From NCBI GenBank assembly GCA_028290765.1, contig JAQGJF010000614.1, forward strand, positions 1 to 10,519: a DNA stretch of 10,519 nt, given 5' to 3'. How positions within the stretch are numbered: position 1 is the stretch's first letter; the number at the start of each line of letters is the position of its first letter. Positions 1 through 6,959 of this stretch are shown here, piece after piece. The DNA comes from Tardiphaga sp. (lineage in GTDB: Bacteria; Pseudomonadota; Alphaproteobacteria; Rhizobiales; Xanthobacteraceae). Position numbers and translations under genes: made by a program. The notes beneath the pieces are model-generated. The model ran no database searches. It was not told the origin of the DNA and worked only from the letters and a program-made list of their open reading frames with translations.

Positions 1-89
1 GGTGAGGGGTTACGACCTATCGATAGGCCGTAACCCCTCACCCGGATTGCATCTGGCGATGCAAGCCGACCTCTCCCCATGGGAGAGGT
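1..89. repeat. Cluster of three intergenic hairpins (rhizobial-type palindromic repeat)
   Basis: Three consecutive inverted repeats are visible. Positions 1-42 form an almost perfect palindrome: 1-14 pairs with 29-42, there is one mismatch at 15/28, and the core is CCTATCGATAGG. Positions 47-53 (TTGCATC) pair with 58-64 (GATGCAA) around a 4-base loop. Positions 69-77 (ACCTCTCCC) pair with 81-89 (GGGAGAGGT). The composition (CCCTCACCCGG followed by a GACCTCTCCC stem) resembles a dispersed intergenic repeat common in Bradyrhizobium relatives; this is from memory. It lies just downstream of the acyl-CoA dehydrogenase gene and may help end or stabilise its transcript, but no T-run follows, so I do not call it a terminator. 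The element may extend beyond the left edge. Positions 90-132 show nothing further. Confidence 0.75.
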
Positions 90-132
90 GGACTGCACGC
101 GTTGTAAGGTTTGATCTTCACCATTGCCTCGC

Positions 133-1908
133 TTACGCCGCCGTCAGCAATTCCCCGATCTCCGCCATCCCAACCGCGCGCTCGCCGAGCAGATGTCCGG
201 CGATGGCGCGCTCGGCGCCGTCGCTCGTCAGCTTGAACGGATCGCGCGGCAAAATCCGGTGATCGACCACCAGGCGCGACAGCAGCGCCCGCCGCGCGTC
301 GCCACGCGCATCATGAATCCGGTGGCCTTCCCATGCCAACGCGACGGCGCTGGCGACATGATACAGCACGCTGGTGGCGCGACGCGCTTCAGCCTCGCTG
401 TCGGCGCGGCCGGCGACCTCGCGCGCCAGCGCGATGGCCCGATCGGTGAGATCGCGCAGCCGGTCGCGCCAGGCTTGCGGCACGCCGGTGGCGTCATCGA
501 GCCTGGCGTGCAGGTCGGCCGCCAGCGCGGCCTCGGCGCCGTGGCGCCCAACCGCGCGCTTCAAGGCATCGAGGGCGACGATATTACCGGTGCCTTCCCA
601 GATCGAGCCGAGATGGGCGTCGCGCAGCAACCGCGCGGTGGCGAATTCCTCGACGTAGCCGATGCCGCCGCGCATCTCCATGGCGTCGCCGCACACCTTG
701 CGGGCGTCGCGGGTGGCGCGGAATTTCAGCGTCGGGGTCAGGATGCGCAGCAGCGCCGCCGCATCCTGGCTGCCGGCCTCGGCGCGATCCAGCGCATCGG
801 CGGTGAGAAAGCTCATCGACAGGCCCTGCTCGGTCGGAAGCATGATCTTCATCAATTGCCGCCGTGCCAGCGGTAGATCGACGATGCGGCTGCCGAACAC
901 CACGCGGCCTTGCGCCACCGCCATCGCATCGTGATACGCCCGGCGCATCAGCGCCGTCGATTTGACGCCGTTGGACAGCCGCGACGAATTCACCATCTCG
1001 GCCATCTGCACGAAACCGCGATCGAGCTTGCCGACCGCGTAGGCAATCGCACCCTCCAGCTTGATCTCGCCTGAAGCCATCGAGCGGGTGCCGAGCTTGT
1101 CCTTCAGCCGCACGATCCGGTAGTGATTAAGCGAGCCGTCATCGAGCCGGCGCGGCATCAGGAACAGCCCGACGCCGCGGGTGCCGGCCTCGGCGCCCTC
1201 GGGCCGCGCCAGCAACATCACGATCTGCGCATCGGCATTGGAGCAGAACCATTTCTCGCCGGTCAGGCGCCAGTGGTCGCCCTCCCGCACAGCCGTTGTC
1301 GCCAGCGTGCCGACATCGGAACCGCCCTCCTTCTCGGTCATGAACTGGCCGCCCTGGGTCAGCCGCGTCATGTCGGTTTGCGTCAGGCCGTCGAGATATT
1401 TTTGCTTCAAGGCCTCGTCGCCGAATTTCGACAGCAGCTTGGCCGCGCCGTCGGTGACGTTGATCGGGCAACCCATGCCGAACTCAGCCTGGTTGAACAG
1501 GAACGTAAAAGCGTGTTTCGCCGCCACCGGATAGGTCTGCGGCCAGCCCAGAATGCCCTTGCGATGCGACATGGCATGAATGCCGAATTCACCGAATGCG
1601 GCGTTCTCCAATTCGCGGTAGGCCGGGTGATATTCGATCCATTGCGCGTCGCGGCCGAAGCGGTCGCGCTGGTGCAGCACCGGGACGTGCTTGTCGGCCA
1701 TGCGCGCGCATTCGTCGAGCGGACCGCCAGCCAGGGCACCCAAGCGCTCCAGATGCGGCTCGATATGGGCAAACAACGCGTCGGGCAGATGGATACGCAG
1801 CAGATCCGCCAGAGCCGGGTCGGCACGATAAAAATTCATACCTGATGTGTCGGGCGCGATCAGGTTCGCGGGCGCCGTTGGCGACGCAATACGGGCGGTA
1901 GCGGTCAC
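133..1908 (-). CDS. AidB-like acyl-CoA dehydrogenase
   Basis: A 591-residue flavoprotein of the acyl-CoA dehydrogenase superfamily, in the long branch that includes AidB rather than the ~380-residue short/medium-chain enzymes. Expected role: FAD-dependent alpha,beta-oxidation of an acyl-CoA, with electrons passed to ETF. Visible family motifs are TEKEGGSDVG (191-200, flavin/substrate region), LTGEKWFCSNADA (about 215-227), RLKDKLGTRSMASGE (about 267-281), GGIGYVEE (414-421) and IWEGTGNI (436-443). E438 sits where the catalytic base is found in this superfamily. A ~120-residue N-terminal extension precedes the core, as in AidB. The start is a GTG (1906-1908) preceded on the minus strand by AAGGA; an in-frame ATG at residue 24 is the alternative. 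It is divergent from the SDR gene at 2014, with 105 bp between. The substrate cannot be told from the sequence, and a role in alkylation resistance like AidB is not implied. Confidence 0.93.
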   Translation of the reverse strand: MTATARIASPTAPANLIAPDTSGMNFYRADPALADLLRIHLPDALFAHIEPHLERLGALAGGPLDECARMADKHVPVLHQRDRFGRDAQWIEYHPAYRELENAAFGEFGIHAMSHRKGILGWPQTYPVAAKHAFTFLFNQAEFGMGCPINVTDGAAKLLSKFGDEALKQKYLDGLTQTDMTRLTQGGQFMTEKEGGSDVGTLATTAVREGDHWRLTGEKWFCSNADAQIVMLLARPEGAEAGTRGVGLFLMPRRLDDGSLNHYRIVRLKDKLGTRSMASGEIKLEGAIAYAVGKLDRGFVQMAEMVNSSRLSNGVKSTALMRRAYHDAMAVAQGRVVFGSRIVDLPLARRQLMKIMLPTEQGLSMSFLTADALDRAEAGSQDAAALLRILTPTLKFRATRDARKVCGDAMEMRGGIGYVEEFATARLLRDAHLGSIWEGTGNIVALDALKRAVGRHGAEAALAADLHARLDDATGVPQAWRDRLRDLTDRAIALAREVAGRADSEAEARRATSVLYHVASAVALAWEGHRIHDARGDARRALLSRLVVDHRILPRDPFKLTSDGAERAIAGHLLGERAVGMAEIGELLTAA

Positions 1909-1965
1909 GGCGTTTCCTTGTGCTCTTCTGGCGGAAGCTTATGTGTTCGATCATGCCCCTGAACC

Positions 1966-1991
1966 GCGGGCGAATAAAGTCCCGCGCCCGC
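1966..1991 (+). promoter_or_regulatory. Possible leader hairpin upstream of the SDR gene
   Basis: In the 105-bp divergent gap between the acyl-CoA dehydrogenase and SDR genes, GCGGGCG (1966-1972) can pair with CGCCCGC (1985-1991) around a 12-base loop. An alternative pairing uses CGCGGG (1965-1970) with CCCGCG (1981-1986). It ends about 8 bases before the GGAG that probably serves as the SDR ribosome binding site. The two competing stems could affect translation, but in GC-rich DNA such pairings arise by chance. I cannot point to clear promoter boxes in this gap. Confidence 0.22.
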
Positions 1992-2013
1992 CGCAACCGG
2001 AGAATCATCGCCC

Positions 2014-2715
2014 ATGGATATTCCGCAGTACAAAACTGCCTTGATCGTCGGTGCCGGCGAAGGGCTCAGCGCCTCGCTGGCGCGGCTGTTCGCCCGCGAG
2101 GGCATCCGCATCGCCGTGGCCGCCCGCAACATCGACAAGCTCGATGCGCTGTGCCGTGACACCGGGGCCACGGCCTTTGCCTGTGACGCCACCGATCCGG
2201 CCAGCGTGGCGCGGCTGTTCGAGGCCGTGGAACGCGATGTCGGCGTGCCCGACGTCGTCGTCTACAATGCCAGCGGCCGGGCACGTGGCGCCTTTACCGA
2301 TCTCGCCGCCGCCGATGTCGCGCAGGCCATCGCGGTGAGCGCGTTCGGCGGTTTCCTGGTGGCGCAGCAGGCCGTGAAGCGCATGCTGCCCCATAAGCGC
2401 GGCGCGATCCTGTTCACCGGCGCCTCCGCCAGTGTCAAAGGCTATGCGCAATCCGCCCCCTTCGCGATGGGCAAGTTCGCGCTGCGCGGGCTGGCACAAA
2501 GCATGGCGCGCGAATTGTCGCCGCAGGGCATCCACGTCGCGCATTTCGTCATCGATGGCGGCATCCGCAGCTCGGTCCGCACTGAACCCGCCGACCGGCC
2601 GGATTCGATGCTGGATCCCGACGCCATCGCGCTCAGCTACTGGAACGTGCTGCAACAGCCGCGCAGCGCCTGGACCTGGGAGCTGGAATTGCGGCCGTGG
2701 GTGGAGAAGTTTTAG
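2014..2715 (+). CDS. Atypical short-chain dehydrogenase/reductase lacking the catalytic Tyr
   Basis: A 233-residue Rossmann-fold protein of the SDR superfamily. The nucleotide-binding loop is VGAGEGLSASL (about 12-22), a loosened form of TGxxxGxG with Ser in place of the third Gly. D61 lies after the third strand (CDATD), and NAS (85-87) replaces the usual NAG. A Ser-rich strand FTGASAS (134-140) supplies the usual Ser. The normal YxxxK motif reads F150-A-M-G-K154: Lys is kept but the catalytic Tyr is Phe. The following helix, ALRGLAQSMARELSPQGIHV, is typical SDR. I recall a widespread proteobacterial SDR subfamily with this residue also replaced, so it may be a family trait rather than decay. 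The start is supported by GGAG about 11 bases upstream. It probably acts with the acyl-CoA dehydrogenase and the crotonase nearby on CoA thioesters; the reaction is unknown. Confidence 0.88.
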   Translation: MDIPQYKTALIVGAGEGLSASLARLFAREGIRIAVAARNIDKLDALCRDTGATAFACDATDPASVARLFEAVERDVGVPDVVVYNASGRARGAFTDLAAADVAQAIAVSAFGGFLVAQQAVKRMLPHKRGAILFTGASASVKGYAQSAPFAMGKFALRGLAQSMARELSPQGIHVAHFVIDGGIRSSVRTEPADRPDSMLDPDAIALSYWNVLQQPRSAWTWELELRPWVEKF

Positions 2716-2734
2716 GAGCACCGTACACAGTGGT

Positions 2735-2876
2735 CGTCATGCCCGGGCTAAAGCGCGAAGCGCGGCTTCGCGTACGTCCCGGGCATCCACGTCTTAAAGG
2801 CCGCGCCAAAAGAAAGACCTGGTTGGCCGGGACTTATGCGCGAAGACGCGCTTCCCGCTTCCGCCCGGCCATGACG
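2735..2876. repeat. Long nested palindromic intergenic element
   Basis: An element of about 142 bp that can fold back on itself. The outer arms 2735-2772 and 2839-2876 are inverted copies with 33 of 38 positions matching. The inner arms 2778-2796 and 2813-2831 are also inverted copies (15 of 19). The ends carry GTCATGCCCGGGC and GCCCGGCCATGAC, the signature I associate with the abundant intergenic palindromes of Bradyrhizobium and Rhodopseudomonas genomes. It fills most of the 197-bp gap between the SDR and crotonase genes, so transcription may be interrupted or the joint message processed here. No ORF within it is credible. Confidence 0.82.
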
Positions 2877-2912
2877 GGGAGAGGTCGATAATCAAAAATA
2901 GGGAGCGACGAC

Positions 2913-3746
2913 ATGACCAGCACCGCCACCACCATCGACACCGGCACCAACGAACTGTTGTGCGAAATCCGCGACCGCGTTGCCGTCATCACGCTGAACC
3001 GGCCGGAAGCGCGCAATGCGCTGTCCGATCATCTGACCCCGGCGCTACGGACCATGATCCGAAGTTGCGGTGAGAATCCGCAAATCGGCGCTTTGCTGAT
3101 CACCGGCGCCGGCACCGCGTTTTGCGCCGGCGGCGACGTCAAGGGCATGGGCTCCAACCGCGACCCGAAAAAGCAGGCGATGTCCTTCGAGGACAAGGTC
3201 GCCGACCTGCAGGAGCGGCAGCGGCTCCTCACCGGCGCGCTGGTGTCGGTGCGCAAGCCGACCATCGCGGCACTGCCTGGTGCCGCGGCCGGCGCCGGCC
3301 TCGCCATCGCGATGGCCTGCGACATCCGCATCGCCGCGGAATCCGCCTTCGTCACCACCGGCTATCTGCGCGTCGGGCTCAGCGGCGATTACGGCATGGC
3401 CTGGTTGCTGACACGCCTCGTCGGCACTTCCCGGGCGCGCGAATTGATGTTCACCGGCGACCGCATCGATGCACAACGTTGCGAGGCGATCGGCCTCGTC
3501 AACCGCGTGGTGCCGGACACGAGGCTGCAGGAAGAAGCTTTCGCGATGGCCAAGGCGATGGCGGCGGGGCCGACGCTGGCCTTGCGCTACATGAAGGATA
3601 ACCTCGACGAAGCGCTGGCATTCGATTTCGCCACCGCGCGGGATCACGAGGCCGAGCGGCTGGTCCGCACCAGCATGACCGCGGATCACCACGAAGCCGT
3701 GCAGGCCTTTGTCGAGAAGCGCAAGGCGGTGTTCAAGGGGGATTGA
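2913..3746 (+). CDS. Crotonase-fold (enoyl-CoA hydratase/isomerase family) protein
   Basis: A 277-residue protein with the crotonase fold, the usual length for this family. Visible parts are VAVITLNRPEARNAL (23-37), the first oxyanion-hole segment FCAGGDVKGM (70-79), the second segment GAAAGAGL (123-130) followed by ACDIRIAAESA (135-145), and VGLSGDYG (154-161) leading to LLTRLVGTSRARELMFTGDRIDA. It would bind an acyl-CoA and stabilise its thioester enolate. By eye alignment to rat mitochondrial hydratase, the two catalytic Glu positions (E144, E164) correspond here to A131 and Y151. D159 instead occupies the region where other crotonases, such as 4-chlorobenzoyl-CoA dehalogenase, carry their acting Asp. 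Plain hydratase activity is therefore doubtful. GGGAG precedes the ATG. The gene follows the SDR on the same strand but is separated by a palindromic element, and it converges with the LysR gene 10 bp away. Confidence 0.9.
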   Translation: MTSTATTIDTGTNELLCEIRDRVAVITLNRPEARNALSDHLTPALRTMIRSCGENPQIGALLITGAGTAFCAGGDVKGMGSNRDPKKQAMSFEDKVADLQERQRLLTGALVSVRKPTIAALPGAAAGAGLAIAMACDIRIAAESAFVTTGYLRVGLSGDYGMAWLLTRLVGTSRARELMFTGDRIDAQRCEAIGLVNRVVPDTRLQEEAFAMAKAMAAGPTLALRYMKDNLDEALAFDFATARDHEAERLVRTSMTADHHEAVQAFVEKRKAVFKGD

Positions 3747-3756
3747 ACCGGCGAGA

Positions 3757-4674
3757 TCACTTCGCGGCGCCGCGCTGCCTGGTGGGCTCCGGCGCCTTGG
3801 CGAAATCGACAAAGGCGCGCAGCGCCGCCGGCAACTGGCGGCGGCTCGGATAATACAGGAAGAAGCCGGGATAGGCCGGACACCAGTCGGACAGCACCCG
3901 CACCAGTTTGCGCTTCGCGATCAGTTCTTCGACCTCGGCTTCGAAGACGTAGGCGAGGCCGGCGCCGTCCAGCGCCGCATCGACCATCAGGCCGCCATCG
4001 TTCAAGGTCAGCGGTCCTTCGACGTCGATTTTCACTTCGATACCGCCGCGCTCGAATTCCCAGTGATACATCGCAGCGCTCGCGAAACGGTAGCGAACGC
4101 AAGGCAGGCCGGTGAGATCGTGTGGCGTGACCGGCGGCTTGTGAAGCTTGAAATAGCCTGACGAGCCGACCACCGCAAAGCGATGCCGCGGGCCGATCGG
4201 CACCGCGATCATGTCGGCGGCGATCGACTCGCCGAACCGCACGCCGGCGTCGAAACCCGCCGACACCATGTCGACCAGCGCATTGTCGATGACCATATCG
4301 ACATTCACGTCCGGAAAGGCGCGCAGGAATCGCGTCACGATCGGCAGCAGCACGAGTTGCGCGGACTGGCGGGCGGCGTTGAAGCGCAGCGTGCCCATCG
4401 GCTTGCCGCGGAAATTATTCAGATCCTCCAGCGCGTCGTCGATGTCCTGGAAGGCCGGGTTGATGCGCGAGAACAAAAGCTCGCCGGCCTCTGTGAGCGC
4501 CACGCTGCGGGTGGTGCGGTTGACCAGCCGCAGATCAAGACGCTCTTCGATGCCGCGCAAGGCGTGACTCAGCGCCGAGGCCGACACGCCAAGTTCGACC
4601 GCCGCGTGACGGAAACTGCGGTGCCGGGCGATGGCCAGGAAGGTCGCCAGGTCGGAGGGGTCGATGCGCCGCAT
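3757..4674 (-). CDS. LysR-family transcriptional regulator
   Basis: A 305-residue LysR-type regulator of standard length. Residues 1-60 form the winged helix-turn-helix: DLATFLAIARHRSFRHAAVELGVSASALSHALRGIEERLDLRLVNRTTRSVALTEAG is summarised here by its key parts SFRHAAVELGVS (20-31), ALSHALRGIEE (34-44) and the wing NRTTRSVALTEAG (52-64). A linker helix (about 66-88) precedes the two-lobed effector domain (about 92-295). The arrangement, divergent from an SDR across 129 bp, is classical for a LysR protein controlling its neighbour and itself. The sequence type (wing NRTTRSVALTEAG, effector domain starting PMGTLRFNA) is that of the large group often annotated as DNA-binding regulators beside oxidoreductases; no inducer can be named. 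No clear ribosome binding site precedes the ATG, and the leader after the predicted -10 box is short. Confidence 0.92.
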   Translation of the reverse strand: MRRIDPSDLATFLAIARHRSFRHAAVELGVSASALSHALRGIEERLDLRLVNRTTRSVALTEAGELLFSRINPAFQDIDDALEDLNNFRGKPMGTLRFNAARQSAQLVLLPIVTRFLRAFPDVNVDMVIDNALVDMVSAGFDAGVRFGESIAADMIAVPIGPRHRFAVVGSSGYFKLHKPPVTPHDLTGLPCVRYRFASAAMYHWEFERGGIEVKIDVEGPLTLNDGGLMVDAALDGAGLAYVFEAEVEELIAKRKLVRVLSDWCPAYPGFFLYYPSRRQLPAALRAFVDFAKAPEPTRQRGAAK

Positions 4675-4701
4675 TGATGAATTTTGCTCAGTAGCTCGTG
4701 G

Positions 4702-4707
4702 ATTATA
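4702..4707 (-). promoter_or_regulatory. -10 box for the LysR gene
   Basis: Read on the minus strand, these bases are TATAAT, a perfect -10 hexamer, ending 27 bases before the LysR ATG. No good -35 hexamer is found 16-18 bases upstream, as expected for a promoter that is weak or controlled by its own regulator. The predicted leader is only about 20 bases. Confidence 0.4.
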
Positions 4708-4727
4708 TAGCCGATTATCTCAGCTAT
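4707..4727. promoter_or_regulatory. Dyad, candidate LysR operator between the divergent genes
   Basis: ATAGC (4707-4711) and GCTAT (4723-4727) form an inverted repeat with an 11-base spacer. It touches the -10 box of the LysR gene and lies about 75 bases upstream of the SDR start, the position expected for a LysR recognition site that represses its own gene and activates the divergent one. A direct repeat GATTAT (4701-4706 and 4713-4718, 12-bp step) overlaps it. The exact T-N11-A pattern is not at the dyad centre, so this is a candidate only. Confidence 0.35.
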
Positions 4728-4803
4728 GGCGAGGCGCTAATTCTCCACCCATCAGCCCGGCGACAAACGCGCCCGGCTCCATCGGCAGAGAAAGGACATC
4801 GTC

Positions 4804-5637
4804 ATGCGCGTCTGGTTCATCACAGGAGCTTCCCGGGGTTTTGGCGCCCTGATCGCGGCGGAAGCCCTGGCCACCGGCGACGCGGTGGTCGCCACCGCCC
4901 GCGATCCGTCGACCGTTACCGCAAAGCTCGGCAAACATGAGCGGCTGCTGACCGTGCGTCTCGACGTCACCAGCGAAGCCGAGGCCCATGACGCGGTCGG
5001 CCAGGCGGTCAAAAAATTCGGGCGCATCGACGTTCTCGTCAACAACGCCGGCTACGGATTGCTCGGCGCGATCGAGGAAGCCGGTGCCGCGGAAACCGAA
5101 AAACTGTTCGGCACCAACGTGTTCGGCCTGCTCGGCGTCACCCGCGCGGTGCTGCCGCATATGCGCCGTCAGCGCTCCGGCCATATCATCAATTTGTCGT
5201 CGGTCGGCGGCTACGCAGGTTTTCCGGGCTGGGGCGTCTATGGCGCGACCAAATTCGCGGTCGAGGGCATCAGCGAAGCGCTGGCAGGCGAAGTGGCGCC
5301 GCTCGGCATCAAGGTCACGGTGGTCGAACCCGGATTTTTCCGCACCGACTTCCTCGACGAGACCTCGCTGGCGCGCACCGCGCTTCAGATCGAGGACTAT
5401 CGCGAGACCGTCGGCAAGACCCGCAATCACGCCGCCGACGTCAACCACGGCCAGCGCGGCGATCCGCGCAAGCTGGCGAAGGCCTTCATGCAACTCGTTG
5501 CTGCGCCCAATCCGCCGACGCGCCTGCCGCTCGGCAGCGACACGGTCGAGCGCATCGAAATCAAGCACGCCCATGTCGAGCAGGAGTTGGCGGCCTGGCG
5601 CAGCGTGGCGACGTCGACCGACTGGACGGACGCGTGA
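4804..5637 (+). CDS. Classical SDR-family oxidoreductase
   Basis: A 277-residue short-chain dehydrogenase/reductase with all classical motifs: TGASRGFG (7-14, cofactor loop), R33 after the second strand (TARDP, suggesting NADP preference), D54, NNAG (80-83), catalytic S133, Y146-G-A-T-K150 (YxxxK), and PGFFRTDF (176-183). It should reduce or oxidise a carbonyl/alcohol with NAD(P); the substrate is not evident. The ~80-residue tail after the PG motif carries LPLGSDTVERI, common to the branch of SDRs that are neighbours of LysR regulators. AAAGGA lies about 9 bases before the ATG. It is divergent from the LysR gene at 3757-4674, which probably controls it. A palindromic element follows 10 bases after the stop and may mark the end of the transcript. 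Confidence 0.93.
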   Translation: MRVWFITGASRGFGALIAAEALATGDAVVATARDPSTVTAKLGKHERLLTVRLDVTSEAEAHDAVGQAVKKFGRIDVLVNNAGYGLLGAIEEAGAAETEKLFGTNVFGLLGVTRAVLPHMRRQRSGHIINLSSVGGYAGFPGWGVYGATKFAVEGISEALAGEVAPLGIKVTVVEPGFFRTDFLDETSLARTALQIEDYRETVGKTRNHAADVNHGQRGDPRKLAKAFMQLVAAPNPPTRLPLGSDTVERIEIKHAHVEQELAAWRSVATSTDWTDA

Positions 5638-5647
5638 GTCGTAGACT

Positions 5648-5717
5648 TGTAGCCCGCATGAGCGGAGCGACATGCGGGGACTCAGCCCCGGATGTCGCTT
5701 CGCTCATCCGGGCTACG
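5648..5717. repeat. Palindromic intergenic element
   Basis: Two 32-base arms, 5648-5679 and 5686-5717, are inverted copies with about 28 of 32 positions matching, separated by 6 bases. The ends read GTAGCCCGCATGAGCGGAG and its inverse CATCCGGGCTACG, a form (GTAGCCCGGATGAGCGAAGCG) that I recognise as a very abundant intergenic palindrome in Bradyrhizobium-type genomes. The hairpin would be very stable and could act in transcript ending or mRNA protection after the SDR gene. It differs in sequence from the elements at 1-89 and 2735-2876. Confidence 0.85.
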
Positions 5718-5823
5718 GCTGTGGCCAATTCTTCCGACGAATAGACAAAATATCATCTATCGATTGGAAGAATGCCGACTGCTGCGCGATGAATCCTTCG
5801 AACACCAATCCAAAGGATTTCAG

Positions 5824-6258
5824 ATGCGCAGCAACCCTTCCGGTCACTCGATCACCGAGACCGCTTCCAACAAGATGTTTATGCAGCACATTTTCGCCGA
5901 ACTGGCGAAGGGCAATCGCAGGCCGTTCGCCGAGGCGATGGCGGACGACTTCTGCTGGATCATCACCGGCTCGTCGAACTGGGCCAGAACCTATCGCGGC
6001 AAGGCCGCGGTCCGTACTGAGCTGCTCGACCCGCTGTTCGCGCAGTTCGCCGGCGAATACAGTAACAGCGCCCAGCGCTTCATCGCCGAAGAAGACTATG
6101 TGGTGGTGCAATGCCGCGGCAACGTCACCACCAAGAAGGGTGAGGCCTACAACAACAGCTATTGCTATGTGATACGGCTGGCCGGCGGCAAGATGCGCGA
6201 ATTGACCGAGTATATGGACACCGCGCTGACCGAGCGGGTTCTGGTTGCGCCCGCCTGA
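5824..6258 (+). CDS. SnoaL/NTF2-like protein
   Basis: A 144-residue single-domain protein of the NTF2/ketosteroid-isomerase-like fold, the usual size for this family. Supporting sequence includes an N-terminal helix with KMFMQHIFAELAKGN, then ADDFCWIITGSSNWARTYRGKAAV, in which the Trp and the YRGKAAV segment are typical of the cone-shaped fold. The C-terminal strands are NNSYCYVIRLAGGKMRELTEYMDTAL, with the hallmark xYCxVxRxxxGKxxExxEYxDT spread over about 111-135. Such proteins bind or isomerise small hydrophobic ligands, but many have no known activity. The ATG at 5824 is chosen because AAAGGA lies just upstream. The frame is open back to 5692, but that earlier start lies inside the palindromic repeat. 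It converges with the GNAT gene, leaving 12 bp between stops. Confidence 0.85.
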   Translation: MRSNPSGHSITETASNKMFMQHIFAELAKGNRRPFAEAMADDFCWIITGSSNWARTYRGKAAVRTELLDPLFAQFAGEYSNSAQRFIAEEDYVVVQCRGNVTTKKGEAYNNSYCYVIRLAGGKMRELTEYMDTALTERVLVAPA

Positions 6259-6270
6259 GACCGCCGTCTT

Positions 6271-6894
6271 TTATCGCGCCAACGGCGCGGGGGCAAAACC
6301 TTCCGTCGCCGCGACCCGCCACGTCTCGCATGGAATGTCCTGCGGCGCGACGTCGATGGGCTTCTGGAAGCGAACCTGCTTCCAGTCGCCCTGCGAGGGC
6401 GCGAAGCCGTAACCGGACTTGCGGGCCACGTGAATCATGGCGTCGTTGGAACGCAGCGTATCGCCGAACATCTGCCGGGCGCCGAACGCGGCGGCGCGGC
6501 ATTCCAGATTGGCGAGCAATGCCGTGCCGATGCCCTGTCCCTGCCAGCGATCATCGATGGAGAGACCGAATTCGAAATTCGCGGTTTCCGGATCGAAGGC
6601 ATAGCGGGCTTCGCCGACCATCGTGTCGCGGCCGTCGACCCGGGTGGTCGCAACCACGGAGAAGCCGCCGCCGCGGCCAAGGTGGACGAATTTCTCCAGT
6701 TGGGTCTGCGGCAGTTCACTGGCCGCTCCCATCAACCGGTTATAGCGGGAGCGCACCGACAGCGATCGGAAATAATCCTGCAGCGCCTGCGCGTCACGCG
6801 GCTCGACGAACCGTACCGTCACGAGGTCGCCCGAGCGCGAGAGCAAGACGTCCGAATATTGCTGCAACTGATCCAGATCCAGAGGCTTCATCAT
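6271..6894 (-). CDS. GNAT-family N-acetyltransferase
   Basis: A 207-residue protein with one GNAT domain. The N-terminal part has TVRFVEPRDAQALQDYF (about 26-42), a usual opening of the fold. Residues 92-112 form the central strands (MVGEARYAF, NFEFGLSID), and R116-W-Q-G-Q-G-I-G-T124 matches the acetyl-CoA pyrophosphate-binding loop (R/Q-x-x-G-x-G/A). The later segment NDAMIHVARKSGYGF (about 150-164) is the helix and beta-bulge typical of GNATs. It would move an acetyl group from acetyl-CoA to an amine; the acceptor is unknown. GGGAG lies 3 bases before the ATG at 6894 and 6 before the next ATG at 6891, so either may be used. A longer frame starting at 6963 would run through a terminator-like stem and is rejected. 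It lies downstream of the DUF1127 gene on the same strand, separated by that stem. Confidence 0.88.
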   Translation of the reverse strand: MMKPLDLDQLQQYSDVLLSRSGDLVTVRFVEPRDAQALQDYFRSLSVRSRYNRLMGAASELPQTQLEKFVHLGRGGGFSVVATTRVDGRDTMVGEARYAFDPETANFEFGLSIDDRWQGQGIGTALLANLECRAAAFGARQMFGDTLRSNDAMIHVARKSGYGFAPSQGDWKQVRFQKPIDVAPQDIPCETWRVAATEGFAPAPLAR

Positions 6895-6914
6895 GCGCTC
6901 CCGTGGTGGGGTCG

Positions 6915-6952
6915 AAAAGACGGCCGGCGTCCCGTTCGAGGCGACGCCGGCC
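6915..6952 (-). terminator. Stem-loop terminator between the DUF1127 and GNAT genes
   Basis: On the minus strand, GGCCGGCGTC (6952-6943) and GACGCCGGCC (6931-6922) form a perfect 10-bp GC-rich stem around an 11-base loop, followed by GTCTTTT. It begins 7 bases after the DUF1127 stop and ends about 20 bases before the GNAT start. The T-run is short, so the terminator may be leaky, letting part of the transcription continue into the GNAT gene. Confidence 0.6.
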
Positions 6953-6959
6953 TGGCGGC

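Noticed and set aside
4720..5673. 317-codon minus-strand frame opposite the classical SDR
   Set aside because: It overlaps an SDR gene with every motif intact and would also run through the divergent control region; product is unlike any known family.
5692..5823. Earlier ATG for the SnoaL-like gene adding 44 residues
   Set aside because: The start lies inside the palindromic repeat and the added residues do not look like the family; AAAGGA before 5824 decides the start.
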